Positions 49,568-58,962 are shown, counted from the first letter of the stretch. The stretch: DNA of 64,000 bases from Kumtagia sp963829135 (GCA_963829135.1 CAWHHO010000008.1:496001-560000), one strand, 5' to 3'. Program-made: numbers and translations. The notes: generated by a model from the sequence alone, not told the origin.

Positions 49568-50728
49568 ATGATGCGGCGCATTCTGCTTTTCTCCCTGGCC
49601 ATCAGCAGCATGGTGGCAACATCCCTTCACGCGCTTCCGGCGCTGGCCACGCCGTCGATCCTTATCGACACCCAGACTGGACGCGTGATCGAGAGCGACG
49701 ACCCCTTCCAGCGCTGGTTCCCAGCCTCTCTGACCAAGCTGATGACCACCTATGTGGTGTTCCGCGCCATTCATCGCGGCGAGATCACGTTTTCCTCTCC
49801 GGTGACGATTTCCAAGACAGCAGCCAAGCTGCCGCCGAGCAAGATGGGCTACCAGCCGGGTTCGGTGCTGACCATCGACAACGCGATCAAGATCATCATG
49901 GTCAAGTCGGCGAACGACGTCGCGCTCGCCATCGGCGAGAGCGTCGCCGGCTCGCAGGCAGGCTTTGCCGAGCGGATGAATGCCGAATCGAAGCGGCTGG
50001 GCATGACCGACTCGCACTGGGTCAATCCACACGGCCTTCATGACGACGCGCAATTCACCTCGGCGCGGGATCTTGCTATCCTGGCGACCGCATTGCGGCG
50101 CGAGTTCCCGCAGTATCACGACTATTTCTCGATCGAGGGCCTGCTCGCCGGCAACAAGGAAATCCCGAGCCACAACAATCTGCTGGCCCGCTATGATGGC
50201 GCCGACGGGATGAAGACCGGCTATACCTGCCCTGCCGGGTTCAACCTTGTGGCCTCGGCCACGCGCAATGGCCGTACGCTGATGGCGGTGGTGGTGGGCG
50301 GCGAGTCTGTCGATGCGCGCGACGTGAAGGCGGCGGAACTTCTGTCGCGCGGTTTCGCCAGCGCTCCTGGGACGGGCCCGCTTCTGCAGCAGCTGACGCC
50401 GACCTCGAAAGGGGCGAACATTCCGGTCAACATGACCCAGGCGCTCTGTTCCAAACAGGCGCGCGCGGCGCGTGCCAAGAAATGGAAGGACCAGAAGGCG
50501 GCAATCAAGGCGGGCCGGGCAACGCCGGTCGAAGCGATCTACTCTTTGGCTTTGTCGCGTCCACGCAAGCTTATCCCGATCCAGCTTGGCGGAGCGGAAG
50601 GGCCGATCCCCAGCGTGGTGACCCAAGCTCAGGCCTTTGCCGATGTGCCACTTCCGACATGGCGGCCCGACCTGCCGGTTCCCAGTCTGCGCACCGCCGA
50701 GCAGGGCGACGCGGCCTCCGTTCAGTAG
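49568..50728 (+). CDS. D-alanyl-D-alanine carboxypeptidase (PBP5/DacF-like, S11)
   Basis: A 386-residue exported serine peptidase. The signal peptide ends around residues 24-28; the catalytic tetrad FPASLTKLMT has Ser54 and Lys57, the second motif is KSANDVALAI (SxN), and the third is GMKTGYTCPAG (KTG). It trims the terminal D-Ala of peptidoglycan stem peptides. The C-terminal ~110 residues are rich in Lys/Arg and lack a clear amphipathic anchor. It precedes the CobW gene by 88 bp. Confidence 0.92.
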   Translation: MMRRILLFSLAISSMVATSLHALPALATPSILIDTQTGRVIESDDPFQRWFPASLTKLMTTYVVFRAIHRGEITFSSPVTISKTAAKLPPSKMGYQPGSVLTIDNAIKIIMVKSANDVALAIGESVAGSQAGFAERMNAESKRLGMTDSHWVNPHGLHDDAQFTSARDLAILATALRREFPQYHDYFSIEGLLAGNKEIPSHNNLLARYDGADGMKTGYTCPAGFNLVASATRNGRTLMAVVVGGESVDARDVKAAELLSRGFASAPGTGPLLQQLTPTSKGANIPVNMTQALCSKQARAARAKKWKDQKAAIKAGRATPVEAIYSLALSRPRKLIPIQLGGAEGPIPSVVTQAQAFADVPLPTWRPDLPVPSLRTAEQGDAASVQ

Positions 50729-50815
50729 ACGGGCAATCGGGTGAAGGGTCTTACTCGCAAGCCCTGACAACAGGGACCATCTGCCATTGCTCCGCAGCAA
50801 CGATAGGCGTTTGTC

Positions 50816-51919
50816 TTGACCGAATTCCCCATTCCCGTTTCGGTGCTCACCGGCTTCCTTGGGGCGGGCAAGACGACGCTGCTCAATCGGCTTCTCAAGG
50901 ACCCGGCGCTGAAAGATACCGCCGTCATCATCAACGAGTTCGGCGATGTTGCAATCGACCATCTGCTGGTTGAACAAGCATCGGATGGCGTGATCCAGCT
51001 GTCCGACGGGTGCCTTTGCTGCACTGTACGCGGCGAACTGGTCGACACGCTCGCGGATCTGATCGATCGGACACAGACGGGTCGCATCGAAAATCTGGCG
51101 CGGGTCATCATCGAAACCACCGGGCTGGCCGATCCGGCGCCCGTGTTGCAGTCGATCATGGCCCATCCAGTGCTGGTGCAGGCTTTCCGGCTGGACGGCG
51201 TCATCACGCTGGTCGATGCGTTGAACGGCGATGCGACGCTTGATCGCCACATGGAGGCGGTGAGGCAGGCGGCGGTCGCCGACCGGCTGGTGCTGACCAA
51301 AACCGATCTGATCCACGATGCGAGCGCGCTGGATGCGCTGAAGCTGCGGCTGAGGGCTCTCAACCCGAGCGCCTCGATCATCGATGTAGATGACGCCGGC
51401 CCGGCTTCGCTGCTTGCGTGCGGTCTATACGACCCGGCAACGAAGACTGCCGATGTCAGGCGATGGCTTGGCGAAGCGACGGATCATGATAACCGGCATC
51501 ATCATGACCATGACCATGACCATGATCATCAGCATCACGCACATGACCAGCGGGTAAAATCATTCTCCCTGGTGCATGACGGCGCCGTGCCCTATGCGGC
51601 GATCGAAATGTTCCTTGATCTGCTGCTGTCCGTGCAGGGTGACAAGCTCTTGCGCATGAAGGGCATCATCGAACTGCGGGAAAGCCCGGAGCGCCCGCTG
51701 GTGATCCATGGCGTGCAGCGCACCATGCATCCGCCGGCGCGCCTGCCGCAATGGCCGGAGGGGCCGCGCGGCGTGCGTCTGGTTCTAATCGCGATGGACA
51801 TTCCGGAAAACTACATCCGCAAGCTATTCGCAATCGTTACCAACGAGCCGGGCATCGACACGCCTGATCGTGCTGCGGTGGAGGACAATCCGCTCGGTAT
51901 TCCCGGCTTCATGCGATAG
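50816..51919 (+). CDS. CobW/COG0523 family GTPase (metal chaperone-like)
   Basis: A 367-residue G3E GTPase. Walker A GFLGAGKTTLLN is at about residues 13-24, the metal-binding GCLCC at 65-69, and VLTKTDLIHD is the NKxD-like motif. A His/Asp-rich stretch (HHHDHDHDHDHQHH) lies at about residues 225-240, and the CobW C-terminal domain follows (KLLRMKGIIELRESPERPLV then IHGVQRTMHPP). Such proteins deliver zinc or cobalt to client enzymes. Starts at TTG 50816, since the family begins IPVSVLTGFLGAGKTT. No zinc-responsive site was seen. Confidence 0.9.
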   Translation: MTEFPIPVSVLTGFLGAGKTTLLNRLLKDPALKDTAVIINEFGDVAIDHLLVEQASDGVIQLSDGCLCCTVRGELVDTLADLIDRTQTGRIENLARVIIETTGLADPAPVLQSIMAHPVLVQAFRLDGVITLVDALNGDATLDRHMEAVRQAAVADRLVLTKTDLIHDASALDALKLRLRALNPSASIIDVDDAGPASLLACGLYDPATKTADVRRWLGEATDHDNRHHHDHDHDHDHQHHAHDQRVKSFSLVHDGAVPYAAIEMFLDLLLSVQGDKLLRMKGIIELRESPERPLVIHGVQRTMHPPARLPQWPEGPRGVRLVLIAMDIPENYIRKLFAIVTNEPGIDTPDRAAVEDNPLGIPGFMR

Positions 51920-51957
51920 GTGCCCCGGCGCTGCAATGGCAGCTTCCTGGCGCCAGA

Positions 51958-52701
51958 TCATTCAGGTGCTAGGTGCGTTGGTGGTGGAGGCCTGATGCCT
52001 GGGGGTATCGGTCCCCACTTGTTCTCGTGCATCTGGGAGGGCAGAACGGAAATTATGAAAATGATGATGCTGCCGATCGTGATCACGCTCAACACGAGAA
52101 ACAGCAGCAGCAACCAGCCAGACAGACCCACATCGTGGAAGCGGCGTACGGCCACTGCGATACTCGGAAGAAGCGTACCCAGCCACCAAAGAGTTACGAG
52201 GATGAGGGTCGCGAAAGCGACAGGGTTATCGGACGTCATGTTGCCCAGTGCCGAATCAACGGCAATGCCCACGATAGCGGCGGCAAAAAACCCAAGGATC
52301 GAAAAGAGGGTATAGCCCCAATATTCCTTGCGGCGCGCACGGCCGCTGAAATTGACGTAGTTCGTCGTCAGGGCAAGCTTGAAATAATTCCACAGACTTG
52401 TGCCTGCTTGTGCACCATAGTCCGCCGAGGCGTTGCGCCCGTACTGCCGCTGCGCGGACACCTGCGCATAGGTTTGCGCTGAAGACGAAGCGCCGACCGA
52501 GGGCACGCTTCCCGCCTGTGCGCGAACTGCAAATACGTTCTTCGCCTGGCCGCCATTGGCCTCGAACTCGACGGGCGTGCCTTTGCCAAGAAGGGTCTCT
52601 CGACGCAAATCTTCGCGCCTGAACGTGTAGCGATTGCCATCGGCGCCGCTGATGAAGCCAAAACCCTGCCCCTCGTCATAGTGCAGTATTTCGCCGCGCA
52701 T
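51958..52701 (-). CDS. Cold-shock-like domain fused to DUF805 membrane protein
   Basis: A 247-residue protein. The N-terminal ~60 residues (RGEILHYDEGQGFGFISGAD then GNRYTFRREDL) resemble a cold-shock OB-fold, with the GFGFI segment at the RNP1 position. A Ser/Gln/Ala-rich linker follows, then a DUF805 domain of four membrane segments (WNYFKLALTTNYVNFSGRAR, then RKEYWGY and AVRRFHDVGLSGW). The C-terminus is Pro-rich (PPGIRPPPPTHL). The role is unknown; the domain order suggests a membrane-tethered nucleic-acid- or ligand-binding module. Confidence 0.8.
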   Translation of the reverse strand: MRGEILHYDEGQGFGFISGADGNRYTFRREDLRRETLLGKGTPVEFEANGGQAKNVFAVRAQAGSVPSVGASSSAQTYAQVSAQRQYGRNASADYGAQAGTSLWNYFKLALTTNYVNFSGRARRKEYWGYTLFSILGFFAAAIVGIAVDSALGNMTSDNPVAFATLILVTLWWLGTLLPSIAVAVRRFHDVGLSGWLLLLFLVLSVITIGSIIIFIISVLPSQMHENKWGPIPPGIRPPPPTHLAPE

Positions 52702-52757
52702 CGCATTTCCCCCGCGTCACCCGCCAGAAATGCCTGTCGCAAATGTTTCCCGAGGGG

Positions 52758-53312
52758 TCAACCGTGATTGCGGGGAGTCGGGGCATCTCCCGCTGCGGCC
52801 TCGCGCAGGTCCAGCGCCAGCAATTCGTCGTCCAGGAAACGGCCGTCGACAAAGACCGCATCGCGTTCCAAGCCATATGCAACAAAGCCGAGCGATCGAT
52901 AAAGCCGGCGCGCCGGTTCGTTGTTGGCTCTGACCGTGCAATGCAGGATCGCGTTGAGCGCGCGAGCATGTTCGATCACGGTCTCGACCAGTCTGCGGCC
53001 AAGCTTTGCAGCACGCCAATCCGGCGCGACATAGACCGCGATCATAATGCCCTTGTGCCGGGTCTTGGCGCGGGAATTGCCGGCATAGCCGGCAATGCCG
53101 ACCAGAACGCCATCGGCAAATGCGCCGAAGAAGATACTGGGCGGCGGTGGCACGGCGCGCGCAACCATCTCCTCATTGGTCAACGCGACTTCTTCCTCCG
53201 CGCTTGCGGTAAAAGCCTCCGGCACATCGCTCAAAGCGGCAATTCTCAGGGCGCGAAATGCCTGGGCGTCGCCTGCGGCCAGCGGACGGATTGTCACCAC
53301 AGCGCCCGTCAT
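52758..53312 (-). CDS. GNAT family N-acetyltransferase
   Basis: A 184-residue acetyltransferase: VTIRPLAAGDAQAFRALRIA start, IMIAVYVAPDWRAAKLGRRLVE with the acetyl-CoA loop, and CTVRANNEPARRLYRSLGF motif B. Substrate unknown. It overlaps the upstream methyltransferase stop by 4 bp, so the two were presumably co-translated. It looks intact although its upstream neighbour is frameshifted. Confidence 0.85.
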   Translation of the reverse strand: MTGAVVTIRPLAAGDAQAFRALRIAALSDVPEAFTASAEEEVALTNEEMVARAVPPPPSIFFGAFADGVLVGIAGYAGNSRAKTRHKGIMIAVYVAPDWRAAKLGRRLVETVIEHARALNAILHCTVRANNEPARRLYRSLGFVAYGLERDAVFVDGRFLDDELLALDLREAAAGDAPTPRNHG

Positions 53313-54132
53313 TTTTCTGGCTTGGTGGCGCCAATGGAGTACGACAGTGGAATACGAGGATGATGCGGAGCCAGCACGAACTGGTCGTCTCCAACAGGGA
53401 CCATATCAGGCGTCGCTTTCCACGTGATGATCTCATGCTCGTTGAGGAAATCGATGGCAAGGCCGGCCTGGATGAGAGCGTTGACGACGTCCGATAATGG
53501 ATGGAACCATTCATAACAGCGCGTATGGACCAGCGGGCGCTCATCGCCGGTGTAAGTCTTCTCCTCATCCGAAACCAGCGGCTTGTCTCGAGGCGTGGTC
53601 CAGTCGTGCGCTACCTCAAGTTTGCCTTCGCGCAGTTCGAACTGATAGAGTTGCGGATGGCCCTCTACCATGTAGAGCTTGCCACCCGGCCGTAACAGTT
53701 CGGATACTAATTTGCGCCCATCGAAAGATGTCGTTCAGCCAATTGATGGCTCCCCAGCTGACGAAAACAAAGTCACATTGCTCGCCTAGCGCCTCAATGG
53801 CGTCATAGACGCTCGCCTCGACAAAACGCACTTCGGTGCCGGCCCTCAGCGCGAAGTCCCGGCAAGCCGCAATCGCATTGGGCGAGAAATCCAGACCGGT
53901 TACGCTTTTCGCGCCAAGATGCTTAAGACTGATGCGTATCCAGTCCGATGTGGCATTGCAGATGGATGACATCCTTGCCGACGACGCTGCCGATTTCTCC
54001 GGCTTCGAGCGGATGCAGCGAAGAGCCCCCGGCCAGAACCGTGGCAATTCGATAACTTCCGGTCGGATCGGTCCGATGCAGGGCGGCGCGATCATCCCAG
54101 TTCCGGCGATTGGCTTGTTGGAATTCGTCCAT
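53309..54132 (-). pseudogene. Class I SAM-dependent methyltransferase, frameshifted
   Basis: The N-terminus from ATG 54132 reads DEFQQANRRNWDDRAALHR, then GKDVIHLQCHIGLDT. A change near 53935 moves to the frame with SLKHLGAKSVTGLDFSPNAI and EQCDFVFVSWGAINWL; a second near 53710 moves to LLRPGGKLYMVEGHPQLYQF and on to the end. The restored protein (about 274 residues) is a typical UbiE/methyltransferase-11-like enzyme with its SAM-binding motif. Two single-base indels break it. It lies in a stretch where every gene is similarly damaged, so sequencing error is suspected. Confidence 0.75.
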
Positions 54133-54145
54133 GAACTCACTCCAA

Positions 54146-54170
54146 TGAAAAGGCGGCTCGAAGGCCGCCT
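54146..54170 (-). terminator. Intrinsic terminator of rplS
   Basis: On the minus strand aggcggc, a 6-nt loop and gccgcct are followed by a T-rich end (ttttcatt). It lies about 30 bp after the rplS stop codon. Confidence 0.6.
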
Positions 54171-54200
54171 CTCGAAGTCATTTGCCGCAGGGTGACGACC

Positions 54201-54684
54201 TTACTCGGCGGCCGCCTTCTTTTCGGCGGCAAGCGCCTGAGCGGCGGCGACCTTCTCGGCCTCGAGCCTGGCCTTTTCGGCGTTCAGCGCCTCGCGCTCC
54301 GACTCGTTCAGCTTGCGGGCGCGCACGCCGGTGTTTTCGGTGATACGGGCCGACTTGCCGCGACGATCGCGCAGATAATAGAGCTTGGCGCGGCGCACCT
54401 TGCCGCGGCGCACGATCTCGACGCCCTCGACCAGCGGCGAGTAGACCGGGAACACGCGCTCCACGCCTTCGCCGTAGGAAATCTTGCGGACGGTGAAAGC
54501 TTTCCTGGAAGCCGGCGCCGGAGCGGGCGATCACGACGCCTTCATAGGCCTGGACGCGGGTACGCGTGCCTTCGGTAACGCGCACCTGGACGCGGACGGT
54601 GTCGCCCGGCTGGAATTCGGGAAGCGTGCGCTTGGCTTCGATCTTGGCGGCCTGTTCGGCCTCGAGCTGACGGATGATATCCAT
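54201..54684 (-). pseudogene. rplS: 50S ribosomal protein L19, interrupted by a one-base insertion
   Basis: Starts at 54684 (MDIIRQLEAEQAAKIEAKR) and shows the L19 core FQPGDTVRVQVRVTEGTRTR then VQAYEGVVIARSGAGFQESF. One extra base in a short T/A run near 54500 shifts the frame; the rest (ERVFPVYSPLVEGVEIVRRG then KVRRAKLYYLRDRRGKSARI) continues in the other frame. It has the Ala/Lys/Glu-rich C-terminal extension common in alphaproteobacteria. L19 lies at the subunit interface of the ribosome. The shift is almost certainly a sequence error if this is the only copy. Confidence 0.85.
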
Positions 54685-54997
54685 CGAACTGTTCCTTTCT
54701 TGCTTCTCGACAGCCAGAGCGCCCGACGCTCGCCTTGCAGTTCGATGACCGCTTGGCTATGCCGTCTCCCGAGATTGGAGCAGGCAGGGGCGAATACACC
54801 GTACTTATTGACGGGCCCGGTCGATTGTTCTTCCGGTTCGGGCGCGGCGATACACGCATTGCGGCCCGTTTGTCACGCCTCGACCGGCATGAATCTCGTG
54901 GTTCGCGGTTCAGCCTGCTGTGGAACTGTGCCGCAGCTTGCACATCGGATACCGCACCCTCAGGTTTCCTATTCACGGACAAGGCAAGAACCGCCGC
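54685..54997. other. Divergent intergenic region upstream of rplS
   Basis: 313 bp between rplS and the TSUP gene, which point away from each other, so both promoters should lie here. No coding sequence, repeat or clear regulatory palindrome is seen. Confidence 0.35.
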
Positions 54998-55757
54998 ATG
55001 ACCGTCATCGACGCATCCTGATCTGTTCGCCGCCGGCTTCCTGTCGGGTGCGGTCAACGCCGTCGCGGGCGGCGGCACCTTCATCACCTTCGGCGCGATG
55101 AGCCTGCTCGGCGTGCCGCCGATCGTCGGCCAACGCGACCTCCTCGATCACGCAGTTTCCCGGCTACGTCACCTCGACGCTCGCCTATTGGAACGACATC
55201 AAGCACTTTCTGGCGCGCGGCTGTCGCGCTGTGCCTCATCTCGGCTGCAGGCGCGCTGGCCGGCGCGCTGATCCTGCTGGCGCTCGACAATCCGTCGTTC
55301 CGCGCCATGGTGCCGTGGCTGCTGATCGCCGCAACCGCGCTGTTCGCCGCCGGCCCATGGCTGAAGCCGAAGCCAAAGCCGGGCCAGGAGCGGAAGCCTG
55401 GCAGACACGCCGGTTGGCTGGGCCATGCAGTTCGCCACCGCCATCTATGGCGGCTTCTTCGGCGCCGGCATGGGCGTGATGATGCTGGCGACGCTCGGCC
55501 TGACCCAAGCCGGCGACTACCACCGCCTGAACGCGCTGAAGAACATGCTGGCCATGGTCATCGCCGCGGTGGCCATCCTGGTCTTCGTCGGCGGCGGCGT
55601 CGTCGCCTGGCCGCAGGCGCTGGTGATGATCCCCGGCGGCGCGCTGGGCGGCTATGCCGGCGTCTGGATCGCCAAGCGCGTGCCGCAAAACGCCGTGCGC
55701 GGCTTCGTCATCGCGGTCGGCCTGTTGCTGGCGGTCTATTACTTCGTCACGGGCTGA
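54998..55757 (+). pseudogene. TSUP family (TauE/SafE-like) permease, frameshifted
   Basis: Combining frames gives a complete TSUP permease: MTVIDAS, FAAGFLSGAVNAVAGGGTFI, ITQFPGYVTSTLAYWNDIKH, then SFRAMVPWLLIAATALFAAG, and MQFATAIYGGFFGAGMGVMM to the end VRGFVIAVGLLLAVYYFVTG. At least four single-base changes (near 55020, 55127, 55207 and 55430), mostly in homopolymers, break it. TSUP proteins export or import sulfur or organic anions. It is inserted between rplS and trmD, which are usually adjacent. Confidence 0.75.
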
Positions 55758-56441
55758 CCGGACCCGGCAGCAGATCCGGCCGGCGCTCGGCCGTCAGCTT
55801 CTCCGCCTGCTCGCGCCGCCATGCGGCGATTTTCGCGTGGTTGCCCGAAGTCAGCACTTCGGGGATGGCCGGCCCTCGAACTCCTGCGGCCGCGTGTAGT
55901 GCGGATGTTCGAGCAGGCCGTTCTCAAAGCTTTCCTCGTCGCCCGACACCGCATTGCCCATCACGCCGGGCAGCAGCCGCACGACGGCGTCGAGCAGCAC
56001 CAGCGCCGCCGGTTCGCCGCCGGAGAGGATGAAGTCGCCGACCGAAACCTCCTCCAGCCCGCGCGCATCGATCACGCGCTGGTCGACGCCTTCGAAGCGG
56101 CCGCAGACGATGACCGCGCCCGGTCCGGCGGCGAGTTCGCGCACGCGCGCCTGCGTCAGCGGCTTGCCGCGCGGGCTCATCAGCAGGCGCGGCCGCATGT
56201 CGCCCGGCGGCGAGGCATGGTCGATGGCCGGGCCAGCACGTCGGCGCGCATCACCATGCCGGCGCCGCCGCCGGCCGGCGTGTCGTCGACGGTGCGGTGC
56301 TTGTCGAGTGGCGAAGTCGCGGATCTGGATGGTCTCGAGCGACCAGGCGCCGCCTGCCAGCGCCCGGCCGGCCAGCGACACGCCAAGCGCGCCCGGAAAC
56401 ATCTCCGGATAGAGCGTCAGCACGCTGGCGCGAAAGGTCAC
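55747..56441 (-). pseudogene. trmD: tRNA (guanine-N1)-methyltransferase, frameshifted
   Basis: Starts at GTG 56441 with TFRASVLTLYPEMFPGALGV and SLETIQIRDFAT. After a frame change, TVDDTPAGGGAGMVMRADVL appears, and then DMRPRLLMSPRGKPLTQARV, VIVCGRFEGVDQRVIDARGL and SVGDFILSGGEPAALVLLDA, the knot-fold SAM-binding region. The C-terminus changes frame again near 55870. The enzyme makes m1G37 in tRNA and is normally essential. The start overlaps the rimM stop by 4 bp. Several one-base indels. Confidence 0.85.
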
Positions 56442-57029
56442 CGGTTGCCCCCGGCGTCCTTCGGCCCGCGCGGACGGCTCGTTCGGCGTCGCAATGGTCC
56501 AGCACGGCGCCGCCATCCTCGTCTTCCACCAGGCCGGCCGCGACCATGTCGATGCGGACGAAACCGCGGCGACGTCGACATCCGGCACGGCGGCCTGCGT
56601 GAACGGGATCAGCACGCCTTTCGCTGCCGCCATGCGTGAATTCCAGAATGTCGCCGCCGCCGAAATTCTGCACGGCGGTGATCTTGCCGATCGACTGCGT
56701 CGGTCTCGTCGCGAACGGCCAGCCCGACAGGTCGGCATGGTAGAACTCGTCCTCTTCGCCATCGTCGGGCAGCGCCGAGCGGTCGACGAACAGCTCCGTG
56801 CCGGTCGAGCGCCTCGGCGGCGTTGCGGTCGGCAACGCCCTTGAAGCGCACGACGACCACGGTGCCGGCCGGGCGGATGTCGAGGATCTCGAAGACGCGG
56901 CCGTCCTGCCGTAAAGAGCGGGCCGTAGTCGCCCAGCGCCAGCGGGTCGCCGGTGAAGGTCTTGACCCGCAGTTCGCCCTTGATGCCGTGCGCGGCGCCG
57001 ATGACGGCCATCTGGACGGGATTTTTCAA
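56438..57029 (-). pseudogene. rimM: Ribosome maturation factor RimM, frameshifted
   Basis: The beginning is QMAVIGAAHGIKGELRVKTF then GDPLALGDYGPL, the RimM N-terminal domain. Other frames continue VVVVRFKGVADRNAAEAL, ELFVDRSALPDDGEEDEFYH, and SIGKITAVQNFGGGDILEFT (PRC-barrel), to a C-terminus that ends in a TGA overlapping trmD. At least four single-base indels are needed to join them. The start is uncertain: TTG at 57029, or an ATG a few codons inside. RimM assists 30S assembly at the rRNA head. Confidence 0.8.
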
Positions 57030-57150
57030 AGCGAGGTTCCAGTTCTGGCCGGATGCTCTAACGCTGACCTCGCGGCTTTTCAATCGCCGCCATGTTCACG
57101 GCTTGCTAACCTAAGCCCATCAAGGTCTTGGCGTTCATCGGAATCGGCCG

Positions 57151-58093
57151 ATGCAGGAATTCCTCATCTCCGCCAAACCCGACCTTCAGGCCGCCCGCGA
57201 GGGCTGGCTGAGCATGCTGGCAAGGAGCGCCGGCTGTCGGCGCTGACGGTCGAGGCCTATGAGCGCGACACGCGGCAGTTCCTGCAGTTCCTCACCGGCC
57301 ATTGCGGCGGCGCGCCCGGCATTTCCGACATCGCCAATCTGCGGCCTGCCGATCTGCGCGCCTTTCTCGCCGCGCGGCGCAAGGACGGCGCCGGCGCCCG
57401 CACGCTCGGGCGCGGGCTGGCCGGCGTGCGTTCGCTGTTGCGTTTTCTCGAACGCAAGGGGCTGGTCAACGCGGCCGGCGCTGCCGCGCTGCGCGCGCCG
57501 AAGCAGCCGAAATCGCTGCCCAAGCCGCTGACGGCGCCGGATGCTCGGCGTGTCGTTTCGGTCGAGGAACAACTGGCCGAGGAACCATGGATCGCGGCAC
57601 GCAATGCCGCGGTGCTGACGCTGCTCTACGGTTCCGGCCTGCGCATTTCCGAAGCGCTGGGCCTGCTGGCGCCGAGCTGCTTCGGCGCCTGGCGAGAACG
57701 TGCTGCGCGTCACCGGCAAGGGCGGCAAGACGCGGCTGGTGCCGGTGCTGCCGGTGGCGCTTGCAGGCGATCGCCGAATACCGGCGGCTATGCCCCTATC
57801 ATCTCGATCCGAAGCGCGCTGCTGTTTCGCGGCGCGCGCGGCGGACCGCTCAATCCGGCGATCGTCCAGCGCGACGATGCGCAAAATGCGCTAGCGCGCT
57901 CAATCTGCCGGAAACCGCGACGCCGCACGCGCTGCGCCACTCCTTCGCCACGCATCTGCTCGGGCGCGGCGGCGACTTGCGCATCATCCAGGAACTGCTG
58001 GGCCACGCCAGCCTGTCGACCACGCAGATCTATACCGGCGTCGATACGGCGCGCCTGCTGGAGATCTATGATTCCGCTCATCCACGCGCATGA
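57151..58093 (+). pseudogene. xerC: Tyrosine recombinase XerC, frameshifted
   Basis: Starts at ATG 57151 (MQEFLISAKPDLQAAREGWL). A missing A near 57222 moves to the frame RRLSALTVEAYERDTRQFLQ, ending after LTLLYGSGLRISEALGL with the first catalytic Arg. Further changes near 57685, 57765, 57820 and 57890 lead through VLRVTGKGGKTRLVPVLPV (catalytic Lys region), LLFRGARGGPLNPAIVQR and HALRHSFATHLLGRGGDLR to TTQIYTGVDTARLLEIYD with the nucleophilic Tyr. XerC resolves chromosome dimers with XerD at dif. XerC is preferred over XerD from overall resemblance. Confidence 0.8.
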
Positions 58094-58576
58094 ATACGAA
58101 CGTACTGCATGAACGGTTTCGCCGTGATTCTCTGTTAGATATTCCTCTGATGAAATGCATCATCGCCATCGCCGATCAAGGCTTGCTGCCGGTGCTCAAA
58201 TTTCTCGCGGCGATCAGCATTCTTTTTCTCCTGTCGCTCGCAGCGATGTTGGTCATAGCTGTTGGCAAGGCATGCGCCAGTGACACCCGGCGTGCGGCGG
58301 CAATGACCTGCGTGGTGCAGATGCAAGACAAGGATCTTGGCGCGCATGCAAGTTGAGGGCCGCAGCGGACGCCAACGAGGATGGCAAAGACCTCCTGAGG
58401 AACTGGACAAGGCCGGTCTCGGGGCTGCGCAATAGCGAGGTTGTTTATCGCGGCAAAGCGCGGGGACAGCTCCCCGCCGCGATGACGAAAGACGCAGTCT
58501 TCACGCAAAGCGTGATTTGGCGTCAGTTCATACATTTGTTAGCTTGGACCAAAGCAACATTCGAAGGATGATGCGG
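58094..58576. other. Intergenic region with one possible small reading frame
   Basis: About 480 bp between xerC and a small exported protein gene. The only candidate is the 68-codon frame at 58150-58356. The remainder shows no clear repeat or RNA structure. The indel-rich stretch ends about here. Confidence 0.4.
58150..58356 (+). CDS. Possible small membrane protein
   Basis: 68 codons beginning MKCIIAIADQGLLPVLKF with one strong hydrophobic segment (SILFLLSLAAMLVIAVG), then a Cys-containing tail. No good ribosome-binding site and no recognised family. Low confidence that it is a gene. Confidence 0.3.
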   Translation: MKCIIAIADQGLLPVLKFLAAISILFLLSLAAMLVIAVGKACASDTRRAAAMTCVVQMQDKDLGAHAS

Positions 58577-58771
58577 ATGGTAAAATTTGTTGTCATTTCA
58601 GTTGCCTTGGGGTTGGCCGTCTCCGGCGCCCAAGCCTGCGAGTTTCAACGGTCAGCCAAGACCGACAAGGTCGATCAGACGACCGTTGCAAGCATCTCTC
58701 TGCCGCAAGCCGAATCGGTGCAGACCGACGCGACGCTGGTGCCCGTCCCGGCCACGGACATCGCGAAGTAG
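58577..58771 (+). CDS. Small exported protein of unknown function
   Basis: 64 residues: signal peptide MVKFVVISVALGLAVSGAQA, then a short polar mature part (CEFQRSAKTDK, Thr/Val/Ser-rich). The ATG at 58577 is preferred because gaagga lies at the right distance; ATGs at 58568 and 58571 abut that site. A Cys follows the signal, but without a proper lipobox. Similar small secreted proteins occur in rhizobia; role unknown. Confidence 0.6.
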   Translation: MVKFVVISVALGLAVSGAQACEFQRSAKTDKVDQTTVASISLPQAESVQTDATLVPVPATDIAK

Positions 58772-58962
58772 GGGCTATTCACGCCGGCACCCTGCCCGGC
58801 GCTTGATGCGTGTGGTTGCGGGGGCAATCACACGTGGATAATGGAGCGCTCAACGCCCGATGGCGCGGCGCTCCATTTGTTTTGCGGAGTGCCTTTCAAG
58901 TTTCCGTGAAACCGAATCCGATTCGGCGCGTTGTTCTGCCATCGAAACCGATGGAGACCGTC

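Noticed and set aside
49553..51316. A 587-codon minus-strand frame across the carboxypeptidase and CobW genes
   Set aside because: It spans two real plus-strand genes and the gap between them; composition is that of an antisense shadow.
51490..51540. Short tandem DNA repeat resembling a CRISPR or microsatellite
   Set aside because: It encodes the His/Asp-rich loop of the CobW protein in frame; there are no spacers.
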